The position numbers and the translations under genes are program-made. DNA of 64,000 bases from NCBI RefSeq assembly GCF_020911945.1, contig NZ_CP087135.1, positions 1,798,001 through 1,862,000 on the forward strand, written 5' to 3'. Positions 35,288 to 44,913 of this stretch are shown here, in pieces (position 1 is the first letter of the stretch; each line of letters opens with the position of its first letter). Origin of the DNA: Flavobacterium galactosidilyticum (lineage in GTDB: Bacteria; Bacteroidota; Bacteroidia; Flavobacteriales; Flavobacteriaceae). The notes under the pieces were generated by a model. That model ran no database searches. It was not told the DNA's origin and saw only the letters and a program-made list of their open reading frames with translations.

Positions 35288-35701
35288 TTACCTCAATCTG
35301 TCCACAGATTTTACAAGATCTTCATCCTTTTTGATGGCCTTATTAGCTAATACTAATAACACGATAGCAACTACAGGTAGAAACATCCCAATACCTTTCT
35401 CAGAAACAGCGGGTGTCTCTCCAGATAAATTTAGTGAACGATATACAAACAATCCTAATAAAATCAAATTTAATATTATGTTCAATCTGCCCATAACAAA
35501 TTGATTTTGTCTTTTTTTGTAAGAAACAATACTTAATAAGGTCAACGTTGTACTCAATCCTAGCAAAATAGTGTAAACTTGACTTTGCATAAAAAAATAC
35601 TCCTTACTATCACTCATGGTCCATAAAGGAATAAAAAATAGTAAAACGCCCGTTACTACGAACGTAAGAAATAAATAAATGGTTTGAATTCTCTGTATCA
35701 T
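35288..35701 (-). CDS. DUF4293 family membrane protein
   Basis: A small (137-residue) protein with four predicted membrane segments, starting MIQRIQTIYLFLTF, the usual N terminus of DUF4293 proteins in Bacteroidota. A longer frame from 35719 starts inside the -7 element and was not used. No function is known. It is monocistronic with its own terminator and divergent from rho, an arrangement I believe is common in Flavobacteria. Confidence 0.88.
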   Translation of the reverse strand: MIQRIQTIYLFLTFVVTGVLLFFIPLWTMSDSKEYFFMQSQVYTILLGLSTTLTLLSIVSYKKRQNQFVMGRLNIILNLILLGLFVYRSLNLSGETPAVSEKGIGMFLPVVAIVLLVLANKAIKKDEDLVKSVDRLR

Positions 35702-35718
35702 TTGGTAAATATCTGTCA

Positions 35719-35726
35719 CAAAAATA
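35719..35726 (-). promoter_or_regulatory. Putative -7 element for the DUF4293 gene
   Basis: TATTTTTG on the minus strand, exact match, 17 nt upstream of the ATG at 35701; it supports the shorter start. Confidence 0.5.
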
Positions 35727-35884
35727 TATTTTCTTTTTTAGAAATACTATTGTCTGATAAAAATTTATTCGTATTATTGCATCATAATACCGTAAGCACT
35801 TCATACTGCGGTTGATTCAATTTAAAGTTACTACCTATACTTTTAGATTATACCTCAAAAATTAATTAAATTCATAGAACATTC

Positions 35885-37633
35885 ATGTTTGATATTTCTG
35901 CATTAAAAGAAATGAAGCTTTCTGAGCTTCAAGAAATAGCTAAAGCGGCTAAAACAATAAAATTTAACGGTGTAAAGAAAGAGACTTTAGTAAGTCAGAT
36001 TCTAGAACATCAAGCAGCTAATGTTGACAATTCAAATACAAAAGCGGAAAGTAATCAAGAGGATGACAAGCCAAAAAGAGCTAGAATTGCTCCAATAAAA
36101 AAAGCAATAACTCCGAAAGTAAAAGCTAGCCCTGCTATTGAAGAAGAAATTGTATTGGAAAAAGCAGTTGTAGAATCAGTTCCAGCTAATGAGGAGGCAA
36201 CTTCAGAAGAAAAACCTAGACAAGAAGATAAAAAAGCGGGTAAAGCGATTAAATTTAATAAGTCAGCTTACGAGAAAAAAATAGCTTTAAAAAAGGATAA
36301 AGAAGAATCAAAAGAAACTTCAAAAGAACAGGAAAGCACTTTAGAAACTACTACAGAAATAACTACTGAAGAGAAAACGGAAGTTGTAGCTCCTATAAAA
36401 AAAATAAATCCTAACCAATTGCATAAACAAAATCAAAATGCAAATGGTAACGGAAACCAAAATCAAAACCCTAATTTTAAAAATAAAAAAAATAATTTCG
36501 CCGCTTCAGATTTTGAGTTTGACGGAATTATAGAAAGCGAAGGTGTTCTAGAAATGATGCCTGATGGTTACGGTTTTTTAAGATCTTCAGATTATAATTA
36601 TTTGGCTTCGCCAGATGATATTTATTTATCAACTTCTCAAATTAGATTATTCGGTTTGAAAACTGGAGATACAGTAAAAGGGGTGGTTCGTCCGCCAAAA
36701 GAAGGAGAGAAATTTTTTCCATTAGTTCGCGTTTTAAAAATAAACGGACATGATCCACAAGTGGTTCGCGATAGAGTTTCATTCGAACATTTAACCCCTG
36801 TTTTTCCATCTGAAAAATTCAAATTAGCTGAAAAGCAAAGTACTATTTCAACGCGAATTATTGATTTGTTTTCACCAATTGGTAAAGGACAACGTGGAAT
36901 GATTGTGGCACAGCCTAAAACGGGAAAAACCATGTTGCTGAAGGAAATTGCCAATGCAATCGCGGCAAATCATCCTGAAGTATATTTGATTGTTTTATTG
37001 ATAGATGAACGTCCAGAAGAGGTTACAGATATGCAACGTAGTGTCCGTGGTGAAGTAATCGCTTCGACATTTGACAGAGAGCCGCAAGAGCATGTGAAAA
37101 TTGCAAATATCGTTCTTGAAAAAGCAAAACGTTTGGTAGAATGTGGTCACGATGTAGTGATTTTATTGGATTCGATTACGCGTTTGGCAAGAGCGTATAA
37201 TACAGTACAACCTGCTTCAGGAAAAGTATTAAGTGGTGGTGTAGATGCTAATGCATTGCAAAAACCAAAACGTTTCTTTGGAGCGGCACGTAATGTGGAG
37301 AACGGTGGTTCATTAAGTATTATTGCAACTGCATTAACTGAAACCGGATCGAAAATGGACGAAGTTATCTTTGAAGAATTTAAAGGTACCGGTAATATGG
37401 AATTGCAATTAGATAGAAAAATTGCCAACAAACGTATTTTCCCAGCAATCGATTTGACGTCTTCAAGTACACGTCGTGACGATATGTTATTAGATCCAAA
37501 AACTTTACAACGTATGTGGATTATGAGAAAATATCTTTCTGACATGAATCCGGTGGAAGCAATGGATTTTATCAACGATCGTTTTAAGAAAACTAGAAAT
37601 AATGAAGAGTTTTTAATCTCAATGAACGATTAA
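35885..37633 (+). CDS. rho: Transcription termination factor Rho
   Basis: A hexameric RNA helicase that ends transcription. The 582-residue protein is ~160 longer than E. coli Rho. The N-terminal Rho_N helices ([17 protein letters not shown]) are followed by an inserted charged, then Asn/Gln-rich region (about 50-210, including [15 protein letters not shown]), before the RNA-binding fold ([16 protein letters not shown]) and the ATPase with [14 protein letters not shown] (Walker A), [13 protein letters not shown] and the Q-loop area [11 protein letters not shown]. Such insertions occur in Bacteroidota Rho. It is monocistronic with a strong terminator. Confidence 0.97.
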   Translation: MFDISALKEMKLSELQEIAKAAKTIKFNGVKKETLVSQILEHQAANVDNSNTKAESNQEDDKPKRARIAPIKKAITPKVKASPAIEEEIVLEKAVVESVPANEEATSEEKPRQEDKKAGKAIKFNKSAYEKKIALKKDKEESKETSKEQESTLETTTEITTEEKTEVVAPIKKINPNQLHKQNQNANGNGNQNQNPNFKNKKNNFAASDFEFDGIIESEGVLEMMPDGYGFLRSSDYNYLASPDDIYLSTSQIRLFGLKTGDTVKGVVRPPKEGEKFFPLVRVLKINGHDPQVVRDRVSFEHLTPVFPSEKFKLAEKQSTISTRIIDLFSPIGKGQRGMIVAQPKTGKTMLLKEIANAIAANHPEVYLIVLLIDERPEEVTDMQRSVRGEVIASTFDREPQEHVKIANIVLEKAKRLVECGHDVVILLDSITRLARAYNTVQPASGKVLSGGVDANALQKPKRFFGAARNVENGGSLSIIATALTETGSKMDEVIFEEFKGTGNMELQLDRKIANKRIFPAIDLTSSSTRRDDMLLDPKTLQRMWIMRKYLSDMNPVEAMDFINDRFKKTRNNEEFLISMND

Positions 37634-37708
37634 TTATAAAAGGTCAAAGTTTTTTTAGTTTAATGTTTAAAGTTAGAAAAAGAGTAAACGGAAAAAAAAT
37701 AATGATAT

Positions 37709-37741
37709 AAAAAAAGTCCTCGAATTTCGAGGACTTTTTTT
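37709..37741. terminator. Bidirectional terminator between rho and the RsmB-type gene
   Basis: AAGTCCTCG pairs with CGAGGACTT around a 5-nt AATTT loop, flanked by A7 and T7. Confidence 0.9.
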
Positions 37742-37769
37742 GTGAATTATAGAGTGTAAAATCTAAGTT

Positions 37770-39026
37770 TTATTCAATTTCTTTCTCAACTCTTTTTTCT
37801 TTTTGTTCTGAACTTTCTTTTCTTTCTAACAAAGCCATATAAAAGCCATCAAAACCAGACTCTGAAGCAAGGATTTTTTGATCTTTTATGAATTTGAATT
37901 GTTTTCCAATATCAGTTGTTAAAAAACGAGCCACTTGATCTTGGTTTTCCGAAGGTAAAACCGAGCAAGTCGCATATACTAATTTTCCACCTGGTTTTAC
38001 AATTTTAGAGTAACTTTCTAAAACCTCTGATTGTACTTTTCGTATATTGTCAATGAACTCTGGCTGTAATTTCCATTTAGCATCAGGATTTCTTTTTAGA
38101 ACTCCTAAACCGCTACAAGGCGCATCGATAAGTACACGGTCAGCTCTTTCATGTAATTTTTTGATGATTTTTGTCGAATCGATAATTCTATATTCGATGT
38201 TAAAGGCACCATCTCTTTTAGCACGGATTTTCAATTGCTTCAATTTACTTTCATACAAATCCATAGCAATCAATTGTCCTTTGTTTTCCATCAAAGCAGC
38301 AATGTGTAATGTTTTTCCACCCGCACCCGCGCAAGTGTCAACCACCCGCATTCCCGGTTTTACATCGAGGAAAGCAGCTACTAATTGCGAATTTGCATCT
38401 TGAACTTCAAAGAAACCTTGTTTAAAAGCATCTGTCAAGAATACATTAGCTCTTTCTTTTAAAACTAAAGCATCGGGTTGATTTTTTAATGTTTCAGTTT
38501 CAATGTTTAAGTCCATCAGAATAGCACGTAGCTCTTCTCTAGTAGTCTTGAGTGTATTTACTCTAAGGATAACTTTAGCAGGTTGGTTTTGAGCCGCAAT
38601 TTCTGTTGCCCAAACTTTTTCGCCTAGCTCTTTTACGCCTAATTCATCCATCCAGTCTGGAATAGATTCTTTCAAAGCTCTCACTTTCGAAAGTTCATCA
38701 AAGCGACCTTTTATTTTTCTTTCTGGAGTTCCTTCCAGCTGACGCCAATCTGGAATAGGGTAACCTCTTAAAACTGCCCAAACAGAAAACATTCTCCATA
38801 GATTGTCTCTGTCAAAAGGTTCTTTTACTTCGGCTATTTCTGCGTATAATCTTTTCCAACGTACAATTTCGTAGATGGTTTCGGCAACAAACTTTCTATC
38901 TGAACTTCCCCAACGTTTGTCTTTTTTAAGGGATCTTGCTACTACTTTATCAGCATATTCACCTTCGTTAAAAATGGCGTTTAATGCGTCTATCGTTGTG
39001 TAAACTAAATTTCTGTGTAATCTCAT
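37770..39026 (-). CDS. RsmB/NOP-type rRNA cytosine-C5 methyltransferase
   Basis: A SAM-dependent RNA methyltransferase of 418 residues. An N-terminal helical NusB-like region is followed by a Rossmann-fold domain: VVDTCAGAGGKTLHIAAL (SAM motif I), IDAPCSGLGVLKRNPD (catalytic PC motif) and YATCSVLPSEN (second catalytic TC motif). Both Cys residues needed for m5C chemistry are present. The exact rRNA position is not predictable. An exact TAnnTTTG element lies 18 nt upstream. Confidence 0.93.
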   Translation of the reverse strand: MRLHRNLVYTTIDALNAIFNEGEYADKVVARSLKKDKRWGSSDRKFVAETIYEIVRWKRLYAEIAEVKEPFDRDNLWRMFSVWAVLRGYPIPDWRQLEGTPERKIKGRFDELSKVRALKESIPDWMDELGVKELGEKVWATEIAAQNQPAKVILRVNTLKTTREELRAILMDLNIETETLKNQPDALVLKERANVFLTDAFKQGFFEVQDANSQLVAAFLDVKPGMRVVDTCAGAGGKTLHIAALMENKGQLIAMDLYESKLKQLKIRAKRDGAFNIEYRIIDSTKIIKKLHERADRVLIDAPCSGLGVLKRNPDAKWKLQPEFIDNIRKVQSEVLESYSKIVKPGGKLVYATCSVLPSENQDQVARFLTTDIGKQFKFIKDQKILASESGFDGFYMALLERKESSEQKEKRVEKEIE

Positions 39027-39043
39027 TTTAAATAATTGAGGTG

Positions 39044-39051
39044 CAAAGGTA
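39044..39051 (-). promoter_or_regulatory. Putative -7 element for the RsmB-type gene
   Basis: TACCTTTG on the minus strand, exact match, 17 nt upstream of the ATG. Confidence 0.5.
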
Positions 39052-39114
39052 CTATTTATTGACTGAATGTTATATTTTAAATAATGAATGTTGTTTTTAA
39101 ATTTTTTGTCAAAA

Positions 39115-39145
39115 AAAAAACACTGTAAATGCTACAATGTTTTTT
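39115..39145 (-). terminator. kup terminator
   Basis: A 13-bp stem with one mismatch (39115-39127 with 39133-39145), loop AATGC, with T-rich sequence on the minus-strand side. Confidence 0.7.
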
Positions 39146-39166
39146 GGTTTAATTTTAAAGGAATAG

Positions 39167-41128
39167 TTACTTTAATCTTGTCAAATCCACCTTTTCAGGT
39201 GCGTGAAGTACTAATGGGAATTTTTCGATTTTGACAGAGCTGCTGTCTAATCCAAAAGCACTTTCCTCAGATAAACTTAATTTTTTAAGTAAGAAATAGG
39301 AATTCATAATTAATTTTTCACGCCATCTCAAGCGACTATCGTTGGAAAGAAATTTTTCAGAAAGTACAAATTTGAAATCGCCAATAATATTATTCTTGTT
39401 CAATGATTCGTATCTACTGGTAATATCTACCTCACCTTTTTTAACCATGTCTTTGATCACTTCTCTAAACATTAGGTTTATTTTAGTAGGTTCCCTAAAG
39501 CCGAGATTAAAATCGACGCGATACAAATCATCTTTTACAATTTCAGTAACTTTATATTGTGCTTTATATGGTTCTGATAATATATTAACGTGTACAAACC
39601 AATATATATCAGCTCTTTTAGGTCGCTTTTGTAAAATGGAATACATCACTTTTTCTTCAATTTCATCAGTTCTACCTGCATTTGTCATGTACACTAAATG
39701 CGTTGCGTATTTTGGAATCGTCAAATCAGCACTAAGTTCGACAAGTACTTTTTTGTAGTCTTCAATTTTAACGAGCTTAGTATAAGTTTTATTAATTTGT
39801 TTAGCAGAATACCATATTGTCATTATACTAATTAACACCGAAGCAATAATTAGAGTTACATAACCACCATCAGCAAATTTAGTAATATTAGCGGCTAGGA
39901 AACTAAATTCGATTAGAAGATAAATTGTTATTAATGGTACAATAAAATACAATTTTACTCTTTTCATTATTAAATAAAAGTTGAGTAAAATGGTGGTCAT
40001 TATCATGCATAAAATAATAGCAAGGCCGTAAGCATGCTCCATGTTATTGGACTCTTCAAAGTGCAGTACAATTCCAACACAACCAGCAAATAGCAACCAG
40101 TTTATCGATGGAATGTAAAGTTGACCTTTTAACTCCGTTGGATATTTGATTTTTACCTTTGGCCAAAAGTTCAATCTCATGGCTTCATTTATCAAAGTAA
40201 AGGAGCCGCTGATAAGGGCTTGAGATGCTATTACTGCTGCTAATGTAGCAATAACAATTCCTATAGGTTGAAACCAATCTTCCATGATAAGGTAGAATGG
40301 ATTTCCGTTCTTCCCTCCTAAATTTTGTAATGTTCGCCCTTCGTGATGAATTAAATAAGCTGCTTGGCCAAAGTAGTTAAGTACTAAAGCCGTTTTTACA
40401 AATATCCAACTAATTCTAATGTTTTTTCGTCCGCAATGTCCCATGTCAGAGTATAGCGCTTCAGCTCCTGTTGTACATAGAAAAACAAATCCTAATACAA
40501 AAAAACCATCGGGATGTATCGATAATAATTGGTATGCGTAATAAGGGTTTAATGCTTTGAAAACTTCAGGATGTTTCGTAATTTGAATTATTCCCAATAC
40601 AGCTAGCATTGCAAACCAAATCAACATCATTGGGGCAAAAAATTTACCTACTAATTTGGATCCAAACTGTTGTATGGTAAAGAGAATAAATAATATACCT
40701 ATTACAATCGGTATGGTATTGATTTCAGGATAAAAAGTTTTAATTCCTTCTACTGCAGAAGATACAGAGATGGGCGGGGTAATAATTCCATCAGCGAGTA
40801 GTGCGCTTCCGCCAATAATTGCGGGGACAATCAACCACCTGATTTTTGTTTTTTTTACTAAGGCGTATAGCGCAAAAATACCTCCTTCGCCATGATTATC
40901 AGCACTTAATGTGATTAATACATATTTTATTGTTGTTTGTAAGGTAAGCGTCCAAAAAACCGCAGAAACGCCACCTAAAACAACATTCGCATTTATTATA
41001 TGATCGCCTAAGATGGCTTTCATTACATACAGTGGTGAAGTTCCTATATCACCGTAAATTATTCCTAATGATATTAATAAACCACCTAACGTTAACTTAC
41101 TATGCAGGTTCTTATGTGATGCGCTCAT
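39167..41128 (-). CDS. kup: KUP system potassium uptake protein
   Basis: A proton-coupled potassium importer. The 653-residue protein has about 12 membrane segments in residues ~12-435 and a ~210-residue cytoplasmic tail. The family signature GIIYGDIGTSPLYVM lies near residues 18-32, with ADNHGEGGIFALYALVKK near 75-92. Length matches the KUP/HAK/KT family. It is monocistronic. Confidence 0.95.
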   Translation of the reverse strand: MSASHKNLHSKLTLGGLLISLGIIYGDIGTSPLYVMKAILGDHIINANVVLGGVSAVFWTLTLQTTIKYVLITLSADNHGEGGIFALYALVKKTKIRWLIVPAIIGGSALLADGIITPPISVSSAVEGIKTFYPEINTIPIVIGILFILFTIQQFGSKLVGKFFAPMMLIWFAMLAVLGIIQITKHPEVFKALNPYYAYQLLSIHPDGFFVLGFVFLCTTGAEALYSDMGHCGRKNIRISWIFVKTALVLNYFGQAAYLIHHEGRTLQNLGGKNGNPFYLIMEDWFQPIGIVIATLAAVIASQALISGSFTLINEAMRLNFWPKVKIKYPTELKGQLYIPSINWLLFAGCVGIVLHFEESNNMEHAYGLAIILCMIMTTILLNFYLIMKRVKLYFIVPLITIYLLIEFSFLAANITKFADGGYVTLIIASVLISIMTIWYSAKQINKTYTKLVKIEDYKKVLVELSADLTIPKYATHLVYMTNAGRTDEIEEKVMYSILQKRPKRADIYWFVHVNILSEPYKAQYKVTEIVKDDLYRVDFNLGFREPTKINLMFREVIKDMVKKGEVDITSRYESLNKNNIIGDFKFVLSEKFLSNDSRLRWREKLIMNSYFLLKKLSLSEESAFGLDSSSVKIEKFPLVLHAPEKVDLTRLK

Positions 41129-41150
41129 GTAATAATTTTAAAAAACTTGT

Positions 41151-41158
41151 CAAAAGTA
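41151..41158 (-). promoter_or_regulatory. Putative -7 element for kup
   Basis: TACTTTTG on the minus strand, exact match, 22 nt upstream of the kup ATG. Confidence 0.5.
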
Positions 41159-41241
41159 CACTTTTAAAATAAATTGACACTTTATAAGCAAAAAAAACAC
41201 GACTTGGTAGCCGTGGTTTTTTATTTTTAAATATTTTATAT

Positions 41242-42726
41242 TTAGATTCTTCTGTTCTCAGGTCTGGATGATGAATTACCTCTTTGAGATTCAACTCTTT
41301 GCGGTGCAGATTCTCTTGCCGAGTTTCCGCGACCTTGCGGTTCTGCTCTTTGTGGTGCAGATTGCCTTGCTGAACTTCCTCTACCTTGTGAGTAATCTCT
41401 TTGCGGTGCTGCTTCTCTAGAAGGATTTGTTCTACCTTGTGAGTAATCTCTTTGCGGTGCTGCTTCTCTAGAAGGACTTGTTCTACCTTGTGAGTAATCT
41501 CTTTGTGGAGCTGCTTCTCTAGAAGGACTTGTTCTACCTTGTGAGTAATCTCTTTGTGGAGCTGCTTCTCTAGAAGGACTTGTTCTACCTTGTGAGTAAT
41601 CTCTCTGTGGAGCTGCTTCTCTAGAAGGACTTGTTCTACCTTGTGAGTAATCTCTTTGCGGTGCTGCTTCTCTAGAGGGACTTGTTCTACCTTGTGAGTA
41701 ATCTCTCGATGAACCTGCTCTTTGCGGAGCTGCTTGGCCAGAAGGACTTGTTCTGTTTTGAGAATAGTCTTTCGATGAACCTGATCTTTGCGGAGATGCT
41801 TGGCCAGAAGGACTTGTTCTATTTTGAGAATACTCTCTTGAAGAACCTCCTCTTTGTGATCCTATATCTCTCGAAGAGTTACCTCTTTGTGATGTTATAT
41901 CTCGCGAGGAGTTTGATCTGTTTTGAGAGTTTTCTCTTGTCGCACTGCCTCTTCTATTAGAATAAGTAACTTCATTTCGAGAGCCTCTACTTTTTTCTAA
42001 TTCGTAACGGTTTACAACGTTCGCATTTCTTCGTGAAAATGAATAGTTCGGGTTTTGTCTCTCATATCCATTAGCACGTCTCGAATTATAAACTACAGCA
42101 ATTCGCTCATTTCTTCTATGGCTTACATAATTGTAGCTGTTATTAAAATTTAAACAGATATTAATGTTGTTTCTGTATCGGAATACGGGAAAAGGATTCC
42201 ATGCATAATAATAAGAAGGATAATAATTCCAGTTCCAAGATGAATAGTAAGGACGGTAGTTAGTTGACCAAAATGATGCATAAATAATTGGCGGAGTGTA
42301 ATACACCGGCTCATAAATATAATTTTGGCCATACATGAAAACATCACCTACTACTTGCACGTGGATTTTGTTGTTTCTGTCTTTTTCTACATCAATTGTA
42401 GCTACATCTTGATATACATCTTGATCAAGAACAGACTGAATGATGATAAGGTGTGTTCTACCTTCAACAGTTTCTATAACTCTTAAATAATCAACTTGAT
42501 CGTCATTATTCAAATCTAAATTAGAAATTTGAAGTTTAGGATCGTTGAGTCTTCGTTCAAAATCCTGTAGGTCTCTAGAATCCCCAAAAATAGAAGCAAC
42601 AGCTCTCAAATCAAGATTGTCGCTTATTTCGGCGTTCATAGCATTAACCGATGTTCTATCTTGTGCATTCATTTGCATTGCGAAAAAAGCAGTTAAAAAA
42701 CTCAGTACTAGTAGTTTCGTTTTCAT
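41242..42726 (-). CDS. Secreted Ser/Arg/Gln-rich repeat protein, function unknown
   Basis: A 494-residue exported protein with a signal peptide (1-21, ending QMNAQ). Residues ~25-130 form a small domain (NLDLRAVASIFGDSRDLQDF and following), then a Tyr/Trp/Asn-rich stretch (about 130-200) that may sit at or in the outer membrane. From ~240 on it is low-complexity, rich in Ser, Arg, Gln and Pro, with six tandem 17-residue units of the type DYSQGRTSPSREAAPQR and diverged copies on both sides. There are no catalytic motifs. The basic, disordered tail may bind polyanions or surfaces (inference). I do not recognise a named family. Confidence 0.85.
   Translation of the reverse strand: MKTKLLVLSFLTAFFAMQMNAQDRTSVNAMNAEISDNLDLRAVASIFGDSRDLQDFERRLNDPKLQISNLDLNNDDQVDYLRVIETVEGRTHLIIIQSVLDQDVYQDVATIDVEKDRNNKIHVQVVGDVFMYGQNYIYEPVYYTPPIIYASFWSTNYRPYYSSWNWNYYPSYYYAWNPFPVFRYRNNINICLNFNNSYNYVSHRRNERIAVVYNSRRANGYERQNPNYSFSRRNANVVNRYELEKSRGSRNEVTYSNRRGSATRENSQNRSNSSRDITSQRGNSSRDIGSQRGGSSREYSQNRTSPSGQASPQRSGSSKDYSQNRTSPSGQAAPQRAGSSRDYSQGRTSPSREAAPQRDYSQGRTSPSREAAPQRDYSQGRTSPSREAAPQRDYSQGRTSPSREAAPQRDYSQGRTSPSREAAPQRDYSQGRTNPSREAAPQRDYSQGRGSSARQSAPQRAEPQGRGNSARESAPQRVESQRGNSSSRPENRRI
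41390..41695 (-). repeat. Six tandem 51-bp coding repeats
   Basis: The period is exactly 51 bp, starting GAGTAATCTC on the plus strand at 41390, 41441, 41492, 41543, 41594 and 41645. Copies differ at only a few bases (for example TTTGCGGTGC against TTTGTGGAGC), so they arose recently and could vary in number. Confidence 0.95.
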
Positions 42727-42814
42727 AATTAATTGGATTAAATTCCTTTTTTTGGAATAACCAATTACTGTGCCAATATATTAATTAATCCAATCGGAAT
42801 TATTTTAATAATTG

Positions 42815-42822
42815 TAAATTTG
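42815..42822 (+). promoter_or_regulatory. Putative -7 element for the Asp-box lipoprotein gene
   Basis: TAAATTTG, exact match, 18 nt upstream of the ATG at 42841. Confidence 0.5.
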
Positions 42823-42840
42823 CGCTAAAATGTATTACAC

Positions 42841-43905
42841 ATGAAAAATATTTTACTGGTTTTGTCGCTATTTGTGTTATTAATTTCTTGTAAAACTGGA
42901 AGTTATGATAATTTTAAATTAAATAATAATGAATTTCAGTCAGTTGAAACTGATACATTATTTCAGGATAAAATAAGTATTAGAGCGATTCAAATCGATA
43001 AAAATAAAATTTGGTATGCAGCTGATAATGGAAGGTATGGTTTTTTCAATTTAGATAATAGTCAAAAAAAAGAAAATAGAATAACAAAGGATTCTTTAAA
43101 ACTGGAATTTAGAAGTATTGCTCAAACTTCTAAACATGTTTATATTTTAAATGTAGGAAATCCTGCTCTGTTATACCAAATTTCGAAAGAAGACTCTAGT
43201 GCGAAATTAGTGTATGAGGAACGTCACGAGAAAGTTTTTTTTGATAGCATGCAATTTTGGAACAATACAGAAGGAATAGCGATGGGAGATCCAGTCGAAG
43301 ACTGTCTAAATATTATTGTAACTCGCGACGGCGGTAATTCATGGAATAAAATACCATGTGATAAATTGCCAAAGGTTTTAACGGGAGAAGCCGCTTTTGC
43401 AGCTAGTAACACTAATATTATTATAAAAGAAAATAACACATGGATTGTTTCAGGAGGGAAAAGTTCTAGGGCTTTTTATTCACCGGACAGAGGGAATACT
43501 TGGGAAGTCTATGATACGCCAATAGTGCAAGGCAAAACGATGACTGGAATTTTTACAGCTGACTTTTATGATTCTAAAATAGGATTTGTAGCTGGAGGAG
43601 ACTATGAAAATAGAAATCAAAACTTCGGTAATAAAGCGATTACTGATGATGGTGGAAAAACTTGGAAACTTATAGCTGAAAATCATGGTTTTGGATACGC
43701 TTCTTGTGTGCAATATGTACCAAATAGTAATGGAAAATCGATTGTTTCAGTTGGCTTCTCAGGAGTATATTACTCTTCTAATGGTGGTGAAACTTGGAAA
43801 CAATTGTCAAGTGATGCAACTTTAAATACAATTCGCTTTATTAATGAAACTACGGCTGTTGCCGCAGGACAAAATAAAATGATAAGAATTAGTTTTAAAA
43901 AATAA
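42841..43905 (+). CDS. Asp-box (BNR/Ycf48-like) repeat lipoprotein
   Basis: A 354-residue lipoprotein (hydrophobic stretch ending LLISC, Cys17) predicted to be a beta-propeller. Four Asp-box motifs are visible: TRDGGNSWNK, SPDRGNTWEV, TDDGGKTWKL and SSNGGETWKQ. Such folds occur in sialidases, Ycf48 assembly factors and many uncharacterised proteins; no sialidase active-site set is evident, so an enzymatic role should not be assumed. It is monocistronic, anchored outside the cytoplasm. Confidence 0.88.
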   Translation: MKNILLVLSLFVLLISCKTGSYDNFKLNNNEFQSVETDTLFQDKISIRAIQIDKNKIWYAADNGRYGFFNLDNSQKKENRITKDSLKLEFRSIAQTSKHVYILNVGNPALLYQISKEDSSAKLVYEERHEKVFFDSMQFWNNTEGIAMGDPVEDCLNIIVTRDGGNSWNKIPCDKLPKVLTGEAAFAASNTNIIIKENNTWIVSGGKSSRAFYSPDRGNTWEVYDTPIVQGKTMTGIFTADFYDSKIGFVAGGDYENRNQNFGNKAITDDGGKTWKLIAENHGFGYASCVQYVPNSNGKSIVSVGFSGVYYSSNGGETWKQLSSDATLNTIRFINETTAVAAGQNKMIRISFKK

Positions 43906-43906
43906 A

Positions 43907-43945
43907 ACACCCTAAACGTTAGAATTTATCTGTAGTTTAGGGTGT
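43907..43945. terminator. Bidirectional terminator after the Asp-box gene
   Basis: An 11-bp stem, ACACCCTAAAC (43907-43917) with GTTTAGGGTGT (43935-43945), with a 17-nt loop. Confidence 0.72.
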
Positions 43946-43972
43946 GTTATTGAACTAACAATCAAAAGTTTA

Positions 43973-44428
43973 TTATTTTGAGCCTTTATTCCTGTATTGC
44001 TGTAGTAACTTTCTATTGAAATCTTCTTCCGCTTTTTTAAGTTTTATGATTTTTGAAGCTGGAAGTATCGCTCTTAGATTAGATGTGAATTTTTTTCTCA
44101 GTAAAAATAATTCCTCTTCAGTATCTTGAATTTGGGCTAAAAAAGTATTTGCTTCTTTTTCGCTTATTTTATCGAGTGAGCCATCATTCATTTTTTTCAT
44201 AAAAGCTCTCATTTTTTGATGCCTCAATTCAAATTGTTTGTCATCAAAAGTATTGTATATAGGCCAGAATTTTTCAGCTTGCGCATTAGTTAAGTCTAAT
44301 TCGGTAGTGAAAAAAGCAACTTTTAGTGTTTTAATTTGTTCTTTTTTCTCTTTCATACTTTCGCTTTGAGCGTAAAAGCTAGTAGAGACTAACAAAAGTA
44401 GTATGGGTAATAATTTTTTTATATTCAT
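43973..44428 (-). CDS. Exported Spy/CpxP-like protein of an ECF sigma cassette
   Basis: A 151-residue periplasmic helical protein with a signal peptide (1-20, ending SFYAQ). The region LDLTNAQAEKFWPIYNTFDD (about 44-63) resembles LTxxQ-type proteins such as Spy and CpxP, which bind unfolded proteins or signal envelope stress. It is third in a sigma factor, anti-sigma-like, Spy-like row. In Flavobacteria it is often annotated as a sensor of an ECF-type sigma factor; that function is inferred from position. Confidence 0.82.
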   Translation of the reverse strand: MNIKKLLPILLLLVSTSFYAQSESMKEKKEQIKTLKVAFFTTELDLTNAQAEKFWPIYNTFDDKQFELRHQKMRAFMKKMNDGSLDKISEKEANTFLAQIQDTEEELFLLRKKFTSNLRAILPASKIIKLKKAEEDFNRKLLQQYRNKGSK

Positions 44429-44469
44429 TTTTCGTCTTTTAATTAGTGCTTAAAAAATAGGTTTGTGAT

Positions 44470-44883
44470 TTATTCTAAAATAAGATTCTCCAGATTCGAA
44501 TTTACTGATAGAATATCCTCTATTGCTTTATCTTCAATAGACATACTTATTTTTATATTGTTAATGTCTGATGTTTCCAGTCCATTAATTAAGTCGTATT
44601 GATTTACATTGGATTGATAAGTGATGTAATTTTCTAATTGCGCTGAATCCAATTCTTGTTTATCAGTGTAAAAATTATTTATAAACGGAATCATGAGCGC
44701 AAGGACTAATACTGCTGCAACCATTAAAAATAAATTCTTTTTTCTTTGAAAAAGAGAAATTACTTTTGGTTCATTTGCAGGCAACTGCTCCATCATTTTT
44801 ATTGAAAAATTTTCAAAGTATTTCTCTGGTGTTTTAAAACCAGATTCAATCTTAGGTTCATTTTCTAGTTTAAATGTTTTCAT
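44470..44883 (-). CDS. Probable anti-sigma factor (single-pass membrane protein)
   Basis: A 137-residue protein with a short cytoplasmic N-terminal part (~50 residues), one membrane segment (NLFLMVAAVLVLALMIPFI, about 50-68) and a ~65-residue external part. It is encoded 30 nt after an ECF sigma factor gene, the standard place for its membrane-bound inhibitor. No zinc-binding ZAS motif is seen. The call is based mainly on topology and position. Confidence 0.72.
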   Translation of the reverse strand: MKTFKLENEPKIESGFKTPEKYFENFSIKMMEQLPANEPKVISLFQRKKNLFLMVAAVLVLALMIPFINNFYTDKQELDSAQLENYITYQSNVNQYDLINGLETSDINNIKISMSIEDKAIEDILSVNSNLENLILE

Positions 44884-44913
44884 ATCTATAAGACACTATT
44901 GTTTTAAAAAGGT

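Noticed and set aside
37147..37575. A 142-codon minus-strand ORF opposite rho
   Set aside because: Shadow of the conserved Rho ATPase domain; no family features.
41112..41294. A 60-codon minus-strand ORF between kup and the repeat protein
   Set aside because: It overlaps both genes in another frame and spans the kup -7 element; composition is not gene-like.
41682..41960. A plus-strand ORF and the regular 51-bp array, considered as a possible CRISPR or toxin locus
   Set aside because: The repeats are contiguous with no spacers, keep the reading frame of a secreted protein, and the opposite frame is simply the complement of that low-complexity tract.
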